DNA of 5,449 nt from NCBI GenBank assembly GCA_020439485.1, contig JAGQSP010000207.1, positions 1 to 5,449 on the forward strand, in the 5' to 3' direction. The stretch comes from Acidimicrobiales bacterium (GTDB taxonomy: Bacteria; Actinomycetota; Acidimicrobiia; Acidimicrobiales; Poriferisodalaceae). The notes under the pieces were generated by a model that worked only from the letters and a program-made list of their open reading frames with translations, was not told where the DNA came from and did no database searches. This document shows, in pieces, positions 1 to 5,449 of the stretch. Numbering within the stretch: position 1 is the stretch's first letter; each line of letters starts with the position of its first letter. The position numbers and the translations under genes were made by a program.

Positions 1-871
1 GTTCGACCGGGTGTTGTTCGAGGTATGTCAGCAGCACTTCGAGGTACGAAGGCACCACCTGCATAACGCCGACCTTCGCTTCGACGATGAGCTCGGCGAA
101 CCGGTCGGGCTGCATGATGGTGTCCTGGTCGACGATGAGCGTCGAGCCACCAACCAGCAGCGACGACACGAGCTGCCACAGCGAGATGTCGAAGCACTGG
201 GGCGCGATCTGGGCGACAATCTCACCCTCGCCGATGCCGAAGTCGTCGATCTTGGCGTAGAGGTGGTTGATCATTCCGGCGTGCTCGCACATTGCGCCCT
301 TGGGTTCGCCCGTCGAACCCGAGGTGAAGTAGATGTAGGCCAGCTGATGCAGCCCGACAGCGATGTTCGGGTTCGTTACCGCCGCCGAACTCGCGAGCAT
401 GTCTTCGACATACAGCTGCCTGGAGGGTGGCAGCGAGCTCAGCGCCTCGGTCAACGTTTCGGTGCTGCCCCGCTCGGTCACGATCAAGGTGCAGCCCGCC
501 CGGGCCAGGGTTCGCTCGATGCGGCCTGGAGGGAAGTGCGGTTCGATGGGCAGATACACCCCACCCGCCTTGAAGACGCCCAGCACCGACGCCATCCACC
601 CGAGGTTTCGTTCGGTGACGACGGCTACCACCGTTTCGGTTGTGACACCGTTCTCGATCAGAGAATGGGCGATACGGTTCGCGTTCTCGTTCAGCTGGGC
701 GTACGTCCACGCGTCGCCTCGACAGCGCGCTGCGATCGCGTCGGGATGACGTTCGGCTCGCTCTTCGAAAAGCTCATGCATGCGCTTGTCCGGCAGCTCG
801 CGTTCAGGCCCGCTGAGCCCTTCGATCTGGAACTCGAGTTCGTCGGCTCCGACGACGCTGTGGCGAGCCAC
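1..871 (-). CDS. NRPS-type amino-acid adenylation (A) domain protein, 5' part (runs off left edge)
   Basis: Reading leftward from GTG at 871, 290 codons stay open to the window edge. The product belongs to the AMP-forming amino-acid activating family: it should make an aminoacyl-AMP and load it onto a carrier-domain thiol. Visible core motifs in order are A1 (WTYAQL, residues 55-60), A2 (VFKAGGVYLPIE, 99-110), A3, the ATP P-loop (LAYIYFTSGSTGEPKG, 177-192), and A4 (CFDISLW, 226-232). The Asp of FDIS is the residue that binds the alpha-amino group in classical A domains, so an alpha-amino acid is the likely substrate. The first specificity positions read D-I-W-Q; the rest lie outside the window, so no substrate is named. 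The first 45 residues look like an NRPS C-to-A linker, ending in a typical MHELFEERAERHPDAIA stretch. The GTG overlaps the upstream TAG by one base (ATAGTG) with GGGG 5 bases before it, so coupled translation is possible. Alternatively this is the frameshifted continuation of the upstream gene. Domain call is secure; what follows the A domain is unknown. Confidence 0.93.
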   Translation of the reverse strand, partial: MARHSVVGADELEFQIEGLSGPERELPDKRMHELFEERAERHPDAIAARCRGDAWTYAQLNENANRIAHSLIENGVTTETVVAVVTERNLGWMASVLGVFKAGGVYLPIEPHFPPGRIERTLARAGCTLIVTERGSTETLTEALSSLPPSRQLYVEDMLASSAAVTNPNIAVGLHQLAYIYFTSGSTGEPKGAMCEHAGMINHLYAKIDDFGIGEGEIVAQIAPQCFDISLWQLVSSLLVGGSTLIVDQDTIMQPDRFAELIVEAKVGVMQVVPSYLEVLLTYLEQHPVE

Positions 872-883
872 TATTGCCCCGGG
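860..883 (-). other. Candidate -1 frameshift site (CCCGGGG plus hairpin) at the stop/start overlap
   Basis: On the minus strand the upstream gene ends C CCG GGG CAA TAG, so bases 883-877 form an X XXY YYZ heptamer in the correct phase. Five bases later GTGG-CTCG-CCAC (871-860) can fold into a 4-bp stem with a four-base loop. A slip of -1 would bypass the TAG and read P-G-A-I-V-A-R-H-S-V-V-G straight into the adenylation frame, which resembles a normal NRPS linker. CCCGGGG is GC-rich and expected to slip less easily than A- or U-rich sites. A missing base in the assembly, or ordinary stop-start coupling, would look the same. Confidence 0.35.
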
Positions 884-3800
884 TCGTCGCACAGCAGACG
901 TAGCGCCCGAACGTGGTACCCGGCGATTCGCGTCGCGTATTCGGCGCTGAAGTGGCTGGTGTGATGCCGCACCCTCAGGTGTGAGCCGGCGATGCCCCCG
1001 TACACGCCGACACCCAGCCACACGGCGTCTGGGAGCGAGCCGGTGTTGTCCAGCGACCCCACCACCGTCTCGAACAATGGCGTTTCGAGGTTCAGGTCGG
1101 ATCGCAGCGCGCCCAGGTCGAACCCGGCGTGCCTGGTCGCGTCCGCGGCGACCGAAGCCGCATCGCCAACCAGCTCACCGAAGGTCTTGTCGCCACCGAT
1201 GCTGAGGTGGCACGGGAGCGCGACTTGGACCTCGTCGTCGGGAATCAGGCCCATGACGACGTCGCGTTCTCCGGTGAGCGACGCCACAACGTGCGTGTGC
1301 GCCGCCAACAGGACCGCTGTGACCGAGGTGTTGAATCGCTCCGACAGGTCGCGGACCCGAGCCATCAATTCTGTGTCGATGCCGACACTCGTGTCGGCGA
1401 CGCGATCGGTGAGGTCGATCGTCCAACGCGGTAGCGGTGTGAAACCGCCAGACATCAAGACGTCGTGCCAATAGCGCCTGCTGTCCAGTGTCTCAATCGG
1501 TGCGTTGGTGGTTGTTGTTGCATCTGTCGTGGTCGACACGAGTTCCGCCCCCTGGTCTATATGTATGAGTGCTTCGAGCTCGCGGCTGGGGTTCTCGCCC
1601 CAGTGGCTGCCCGGCACGACGTCGCTTCCCTTCATCAGGAACGAGGCCGCATCGAGCGTCGCTCCGTCTCCCATCGTCACGCCGTAGTGCACGAGGCTCC
1701 CGACCCCGAGCGTGACTCCCGATCCGATGACGATGTCGTCGGACTTGAACGAGCCGTCTTCTTGCGAGTGCGGCTGGATGAGAGAACCTGCGTTGAATAC
1801 GCAGTCATCGCCGATGGTGACCATGGTCTTTTCGATGATTGCGCAGCCGTCGTCGAACAGGCGCTTGCCAACCCGAACCCCGTAAAGCCGCCACATGACG
1901 CTCTTGAACGGCGTGCCGTTGAACACCGCCGGCTGCGAGCTGAGCTTCCAGAACCGCTCGATGCGCCACGACCTCCGGTCGTAAATCGAGCAATGCATCG
2001 GTTCGAGGTCGCGGAACCCGATGCTGGCGCGTTCGGCAACCGCCAGATAGACCGGAGCGACGATGGCTGTAGCGATGGCCGTCGCGAAGAAGCCCAACGG
2101 GCCGAGCGCATCGAAAGCGTCTATGGCGCCTACAGCGACTGCAACAACCGTGGTCGTCAACAGATACCGATGCGACAGGCCCAAGATCATCGAAGCGATG
2201 TTGCTTCGGTTCTTCGCCCTCAGCAGGCGCGGGAACTGCTCGCTCTCACGAAGTTCGGCGAACTCTTGATCGCGAAAAACCGATCGAGGTATCTCGAACG
2301 CGGGTGATCCGAGGAATCCGACTCCGTCGCGTCGTTCGCCGGATGTGGGTACAACCGTCTTCGACGCCAGCAGGCAGTTGTCGCCGACGGTGCTGTGGGA
2401 CGGGTAGAAGATGTTGTTGCCGAAGAAGCTGTCGGAACCAACCCGAACCTCGTTCACCCTAAACGACGTGCTCGAGTAGTCGTTGTTGAGTGCGTAGAAG
2501 CCGTCGGCGGCCATGGTGCCTGGACCGACCGAGACGTAGTACGGGTTCTCGTGGACGACGCTGGTTCCGAAGTTCGACCCTGTCTGCTTCTCGAACGACA
2601 CGTCGTATCCGATCAGCTTCAGGTAGTGGACGATGTAAGAGGTGTCCCCGAGCAGCCAGGTCCAGAACTTCGAGTTCGTGAAACGCTCGATTCCGCGCTG
2701 AGCCATGTAGTGAAGGCCGTAAAGGCTGTACGTGGTGTTCGGCCGGACAAACACCGACAGGACTCGTCCCGCCGCCACCGCAAGTGCGAGGCGAACGACC
2801 ATCAGGGTTACGAACACCAGCCCGGACAGGATCAGAACCGATACAAGGTCGAAGCCCGCCGAGATACCCAGGAAGCTGTCGGTCTCACTCATCGCCCAAC
2901 GCCAGTCGGCGAGCGCTCCAAACGCCACCGTCGGGAGCGGGAGGGTGACGAGCAGGTGGAACGACAGCTGCAGTAGGCCGTAGCCGAACCGTCGAAGGGT
3001 GGACGCGAGGCCCGCTTCGACGGCCATGTAGTCGACGTCGCTATCGGTCGTGGCGGGCACGCCGACCCGTCGCTGGCCCGCAGGGATCGACTGGCCGACC
3101 CCCAGCGAAGACGAATGGCCGAGTTGGGCGCCGTCGCCGACCTCGCTGTCGATCTCGAGGACGGTGGCTTCACCGACGAACGCGTTGTCGCCGATGCGCA
3201 CCGTTCCGGTCTGGATGACCGAGCCGGTTGCCCTGTAGCCACTGAACACTGCCGAGCGCCGGATCACCGCGCCAGATCCGATAGAGATGAGGTCGGTGCA
3301 GACAGGCATTCCACGAGAGAAGATCACGGCGCCTTCGCCTATGCGGGCGCCGAGCAACCGCAGGTACACCGGGAAGACGGGTGTGCCGGCGAACAACACG
3401 ACCGGATTTGCCCGAAGCGCTGTCTTGACGAGCCAGAAGCGGAAGTATCGGAGACTCCAGATGGGAATGGTCTCCACCTTGAAACGACCGACAAGGGTCC
3501 ACTTGAGTGCAACTGGGAACAGGGCCAGGCCTACGAAGTGTCCGCTGCCCACGATGATCGCCCGCAGGTATGTCTGGACCGCTCCAGAACCGTTCGCCAC
3601 CCACTCGTATCCAAACGACAGGGTGAGCGACAGTGCCAGGGCGGTGACGATGAACGTTGCGAGCTGCAGTGCTCCGCACAGCCAATACGAGGCCGTCGAT
3701 GCTGGGGCCGCCGAGGAGTGCAGGGTCGTGCGCGGTCCGTCGGTATCGCGTTGTCCCGCTCGATTGTCGGAATGGGACGTCTGTGCGATCGCTATCTGGT

Positions 3801-4074
3801 GCTCGAGGTGATCGGCCAGCCGTGCCGCCGTGGGGTTCTGGTAGACGTCCTTTATTGCCACAGGCGGCAGGCCCGGAACGCTGCGCAGGCGAGCGCAGAG
3901 TTGGGCGATCAGCAACGAATCGGCCTCGAGCTCGTCGAAGAAGTCGGCGTCGGCGTCGATGCCGTCACGTTCGAGTACCGACTCGAGCGCGATTGTGAGC
4001 GCCAGCAGAATCGAAGACTGTTCCTTGCGGATCGCGACCTGTCCAGCTCGGGAAATGGCTCCTGCTCCACCCAT
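871..4074 (-). CDS. Pls/PosA-like membrane synthetase: carrier domain, three membrane/beta-helix units, condensation C-lobe
   Basis: 1067 residues from ATG at 4074, chosen because GAGGGG lies 6 bases upstream and the carrier domain begins soon after. Domains: (1) carrier domain about 18-95, with FFDELEADSL giving the phosphopantetheine Ser53; (2) two membrane helices near 130-156 and 168-191; (3) hexapeptide beta-helix 1, about 227-337; (4) helices near 360-387 and 408-437; (5) beta-helix 2, about 473-597; (6) helices near 630-652 and 659-680; (7) beta-helix 3, about 717-830, with HSQEDGSFK and FLMKG segments; (8) a Thr-rich linker near 848-856; (9) an NRPS condensation C-terminal lobe, about 864-1062. 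Six helices flanking three soluble units is the known topology of the C-terminal half of epsilon-poly-lysine synthetase (domain TIGR02353). In that family this half joins amino acids in the membrane without a thioesterase. Here no A domain precedes the carrier domain; one is encoded immediately downstream. The condensation lobe lacks the N-lobe and its HHxxxDG, so it is probably structural. Family assignment is confident; the product is unknown. Confidence 0.88.
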   Translation of the reverse strand: MGGAGAISRAGQVAIRKEQSSILLALTIALESVLERDGIDADADFFDELEADSLLIAQLCARLRSVPGLPPVAIKDVYQNPTAARLADHLEHQIAIAQTSHSDNRAGQRDTDGPRTTLHSSAAPASTASYWLCGALQLATFIVTALALSLTLSFGYEWVANGSGAVQTYLRAIIVGSGHFVGLALFPVALKWTLVGRFKVETIPIWSLRYFRFWLVKTALRANPVVLFAGTPVFPVYLRLLGARIGEGAVIFSRGMPVCTDLISIGSGAVIRRSAVFSGYRATGSVIQTGTVRIGDNAFVGEATVLEIDSEVGDGAQLGHSSSLGVGQSIPAGQRRVGVPATTDSDVDYMAVEAGLASTLRRFGYGLLQLSFHLLVTLPLPTVAFGALADWRWAMSETDSFLGISAGFDLVSVLILSGLVFVTLMVVRLALAVAAGRVLSVFVRPNTTYSLYGLHYMAQRGIERFTNSKFWTWLLGDTSYIVHYLKLIGYDVSFEKQTGSNFGTSVVHENPYYVSVGPGTMAADGFYALNNDYSSTSFRVNEVRVGSDSFFGNNIFYPSHSTVGDNCLLASKTVVPTSGERRDGVGFLGSPAFEIPRSVFRDQEFAELRESEQFPRLLRAKNRSNIASMILGLSHRYLLTTTVVAVAVGAIDAFDALGPLGFFATAIATAIVAPVYLAVAERASIGFRDLEPMHCSIYDRRSWRIERFWKLSSQPAVFNGTPFKSVMWRLYGVRVGKRLFDDGCAIIEKTMVTIGDDCVFNAGSLIQPHSQEDGSFKSDDIVIGSGVTLGVGSLVHYGVTMGDGATLDAASFLMKGSDVVPGSHWGENPSRELEALIHIDQGAELVSTTTDATTTTNAPIETLDSRRYWHDVLMSGGFTPLPRWTIDLTDRVADTSVGIDTELMARVRDLSERFNTSVTAVLLAAHTHVVASLTGERDVVMGLIPDDEVQVALPCHLSIGGDKTFGELVGDAASVAADATRHAGFDLGALRSDLNLETPLFETVVGSLDNTGSLPDAVWLGVGVYGGIAGSHLRVRHHTSHFSAEYATRIAGYHVRALRLLCDDPGQ

Positions 4075-4080
4075 TGGAAG

Positions 4081-4086
4081 CCCCTC
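4081..4086 (-). promoter_or_regulatory. Ribosome binding site that decides the start of the Pls-like gene
   Basis: On the minus strand GAGGGG occupies 4086-4081, 6 bases before the ATG at 4074. The reading frame stays open upstream to 4353, but earlier ATG codons (4101, 4353) have no comparable site, and the translated extension is not protein-like: it is rich in His, Arg and Cys, with no domain features. This site therefore favours 4074. Confidence 0.7.
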
Positions 4087-4173
4087 AGATTCGCGGCGCA
4101 TGCCGTTGCGCCCGCTACTTCGACTATTCGCCACCTGCCGGCGGTGTCCAGGGCCCTTGGTCCCAGTTGCAGT

Positions 4174-4202
4174 TTGAGTAGCGTTGTTTTTGGGCTGATA
4201 AC
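4174..4202 (+). promoter_or_regulatory. Possible promoter for the 73-residue protein / radical SAM unit
   Basis: TTGAGT (4174-4179) and GATAAC (4197-4202) are spaced 17 bases apart, and each matches 4 of 6 bases of the housekeeping sigma consensus. This would place the transcript start near 4209 and leave a leader of about 70 bases. The match is weak and was found by eye. Confidence 0.25.
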
Positions 4203-4244
4203 TCTCTTCGTGGTGATGGCATCGCTGCAAGTGTCGAATTGATA

Positions 4245-4258
4245 GGTGTAACCACACC
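4245..4258. repeat. Inverted repeat GGTGT-AACC-ACACC, candidate operator
   Basis: Two perfect 5-base arms around a 4-base spacer lie 23 bases before the GTG of the 73-residue gene and downstream of the weak promoter match, a position suited to a repressor site or a leader hairpin. There is no U-tract, so it is not a terminator. Arms this short can also occur by chance. Confidence 0.3.
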
Positions 4259-4281
4259 GGCTCGCGACCGTCTGGAAGGAT

Positions 4282-4503
4282 GTGGATCCCGATCTCACAC
4301 CAGACCAGACGGCGACGGTTGCGGCACTGGTCGAACGTCTCGTGGCGTTCCACGCTGAACTGGAACCAGCAGAGCAGGCCGAGTTGGAACGTATCGTCTG
4401 GGCGTCGCTGCCCGCCCCTGACCGTTTCGCCCTGAGCGGACGGGCTGAGCCATTCTCGGAGACCGAGAGCGCGCTCGTCGACCGACTCGCAGCGGAGATC
4501 TGA
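4282..4503 (+). CDS. Small acidic helical protein of unknown function, upstream of radical SAM enzyme
   Basis: 73 residues, not recognised as a named family. It begins at GTG 4282, the only plausible in-frame start after a TAA at 4249-4251. GGAAGG (4274-4279) sits only 2 bases before it, so initiation is poor, unusual, or perhaps on a short-leader transcript. The protein has no Cys and no Lys, about 15 Asp/Glu against 5 Arg, and no signal peptide or membrane segment. Residues 7-43 look like two amphipathic helices (around ATVAALVERLVAFHAEL and EPAEQAELERIVWASL), followed by a Pro-containing turn, a looser stretch with Phe49 and Phe58, and a C-terminal helix (about 60-72). Codon use matches its neighbours. 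Its stop lies 2 bases before the radical SAM start, so the two are almost surely co-transcribed. It could be a peptide substrate (RiPP-like precursor), a leader-binding partner or an accessory protein. It shows no recognised core motif, such as a Gly-rich or repeated aromatic tail, so the precursor idea is inference. Confidence 0.72.
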   Translation: MDPDLTPDQTATVAALVERLVAFHAELEPAEQAELERIVWASLPAPDRFALSGRAEPFSETESALVDRLAAEI

Positions 4504-4505
4504 TC

Positions 4506-5449
4506 GTGAGCGAATCGGTGACCCTCATCATGAAGGCCACGCGGTTGTGCAACCTTCGTTGTGACTACTGCTACGACTGGCGTGCCGAGAAGAACCAGAT
4601 CATGTCATTCGAGGTTCTGGCGCACACGATCGCACGGGTCCTGCGCCACCAAGAACACCGGGTCGTTGAGTTCGTCTGGCACGGGGGCGAGCCGACACTG
4701 CTCGGCATGGAGTTCTTCGAACGGGCCATGCTGTTGCAGGCCCGCTTCCGCCGCACCGGACAGATCGTCCGCAACACCATCCAGACCAACGCGACACGCG
4801 TGGACGGCGAGTGGGCGGACTTCCTCGCCCGACACGACTTCGAGGTCGGCGTCTCCATCGACGGTCCGGAGGCCATTCACGATCGGACCCGCCTCTACGC
4901 GAACGGCAAACCGTCCTGGAGTGACGTGCGAACCGGGTTGCGGACACTCGTCGATCGCGGCGTAAACGTCGGAGTCTTGATGGTTGTCGACCGCCCCGTC
5001 CTCGACCTTGGCCCTCGCAGGGTCGTCGACTTCTTCATCGCCGAAGACATCAAGGCCTACGGCCTGCTGGCCGCCAAGCCGGCGAGCCAAGTGGAGCGAA
5101 CCCCTGGCGAAGCGACGCCCCACTATGTGACGCCGCGCGAAATGAGCGAGTTCCTGATCGGTGTCGACGAATGCCTCGCGGCCCACGGCGACCCAGACAT
5201 CCAGGTCCGCGAGCTCGAAGCCTTGCGCACCAAGATTCGTGGATCGGGACGGCGCCACTGCACCTTGTCGGGATTCTGTGTCGGCAAGTACTTCGTCGTC
5301 GAGCCCGATGGCGAGGTCGCCCATTGCGATCTGTTCGTCGGCGACCCCGACTACACGCTGGGCAACGTTCTGGAGGACACCTTCTCGGACTTCCGAGCCT
5401 CATCCAACGCCACAAACCTGCGCGGCCGCAACGAGCGCGAAGTGGCTGC
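4506..5449 (+). CDS. Radical SAM/SPASM enzyme resembling anaerobic sulfatase maturase, 5' part (runs off right edge)
   Basis: GTG at 4506 has GGAGA (4494-4498) 7 bases upstream and overlaps nothing; 314 residues are visible. The radical SAM cluster motif CxxxCxxC is present (LCNLRCDYCY; Cys15, Cys19, Cys22), coordinating the [4Fe-4S] cluster that cleaves S-adenosylmethionine. WHGGEPTL (58-65) is the SAM-binding GGEP motif. QTNAT (93-97) and SIDGPEAIHDRTR (117-129) are typical of the sulfatase-maturase/peptide-modifying branch. The SPASM region begins with Cys252, Cys258 and Cys274, followed by DLFVGDPDYTLGN; the spacing matches auxiliary-cluster ligands in that branch. The remaining SPASM cysteines should lie beyond the edge. 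The Cys274-Asp275 pair corresponds to the Cys-Asp where the Asp is proposed as catalytic base in characterised maturases. Such enzymes oxidise or crosslink residues in peptides and proteins. No sulfatase is visible in the window, so the co-transcribed 73-residue protein is the nearest candidate substrate. Family call is secure; the reaction is not known. Confidence 0.93.
   Translation, partial: MSESVTLIMKATRLCNLRCDYCYDWRAEKNQIMSFEVLAHTIARVLRHQEHRVVEFVWHGGEPTLLGMEFFERAMLLQARFRRTGQIVRNTIQTNATRVDGEWADFLARHDFEVGVSIDGPEAIHDRTRLYANGKPSWSDVRTGLRTLVDRGVNVGVLMVVDRPVLDLGPRRVVDFFIAEDIKAYGLLAAKPASQVERTPGEATPHYVTPREMSEFLIGVDECLAAHGDPDIQVRELEALRTKIRGSGRRHCTLSGFCVGKYFVVEPDGEVAHCDLFVGDPDYTLGNVLEDTFSDFRASSNATNLRGRNEREVA

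Larger units (their letters stand above)
4075..4281. promoter_or_regulatory. Divergent intergenic region between the two units
   Basis: This 207-base stretch separates the leftward Pls-like gene from the rightward 73-residue gene and must carry promoters for both. It is less GC-rich than its flanks, especially around 4171-4245. It holds a perfect short inverted repeat, a weak rightward promoter match (both listed separately) and a near-palindrome CCAGGGCCCTTGG at 4148-4160. No convincing leftward -35/-10 pair was found, and no small gene or RNA gene is supported. Confidence 0.7.

Noticed and set aside
11..964. 317-codon open frame on the plus strand
   Set aside because: Antisense to the adenylation domain, whose A1-A4 motifs are intact on the minus strand.
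1507..1533. Run of Thr codons (ACC/ACA) as a tandem DNA repeat
   Set aside because: It is short and lies in frame as a flexible Thr-rich linker between two domains, so protein structure explains it.
1465..2307. 280-codon open frame on the plus strand
   Set aside because: Antisense to beta-helix 3 of the Pls-like protein; no recognisable domain and no ribosome binding site.
4148..4160. Near-palindrome CCAGGGCCCTTGG as an operator or terminator
   Set aside because: It is imperfect, has no loop or U-tract, and such GC palindromes are common at this base composition.
3115..4242. 375-codon open frame on the plus strand
   Set aside because: It lies antisense to clear carrier and beta-helix coding sequence; its translation is Arg/Asp/Gly-rich without motifs, a normal shadow in GC-rich DNA.
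4280..4282. ATG start one frame off the small gene
   Set aside because: It gives a basic, Trp/Arg-rich translation with no coding character, whereas the GTG frame has good codon use and ends neatly before the radical SAM start.
4075..4353. 93-codon upstream extension of the Pls-like reading frame
   Set aside because: It overlaps the start of the divergent small gene, its ATG codons lack a ribosome binding site, and its translation is His/Arg/Cys-rich with no domain character; ATG 4074 has a good site.
4605..5324. 239-codon open frame on the minus strand
   Set aside because: Antisense to the radical SAM gene, which carries all expected motifs on the plus strand.

Overview
The window is GC-rich, with frequent GTG starts and tightly packed genes. 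This suits an actinobacterium, possibly of the Acidimicrobiia type, but the class is a guess from composition only. No rRNA, tRNA, CRISPR array or insertion sequence was seen.

Layout: two transcription units diverge from a roughly 207-base intergenic region at 4075-4281. The leftward unit holds a 1067-residue membrane protein of the Pls/PosA kind (epsilon-poly-lysine synthetase family). It has an N-terminal carrier (T) domain, then three left-handed beta-helix (hexapeptide-repeat) domains interleaved with six predicted membrane helices, then the C-terminal lobe of an NRPS condensation domain. Its stop overlaps by one base the GTG start of an amino-acid adenylation (A) domain gene that runs off the left edge. 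The rightward unit holds a 73-residue acidic protein of unknown function, followed 2 bases later by a radical SAM/SPASM enzyme resembling anaerobic sulfatase maturases, which runs off the right edge.

How they may work together: the A domain probably activates an amino acid that is loaded onto the carrier domain of the membrane protein, which would join it to an amine or to another residue at the membrane, as Pls does. The radical SAM enzyme is of a class that modifies peptide or protein side chains, and the 73-residue protein is the obvious candidate substrate or partner. A link between the two units is an inference from their shared divergent promoter region.

The most unusual points are the reordered Pls-like architecture (T, membrane/beta-helix, half C, then A, instead of A, T, membrane) and the junction between the two leftward genes. 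There a C-to-A linker that looks continuous is broken by a one-base frame change, exactly at a CCCGGGG heptamer followed by a short hairpin.
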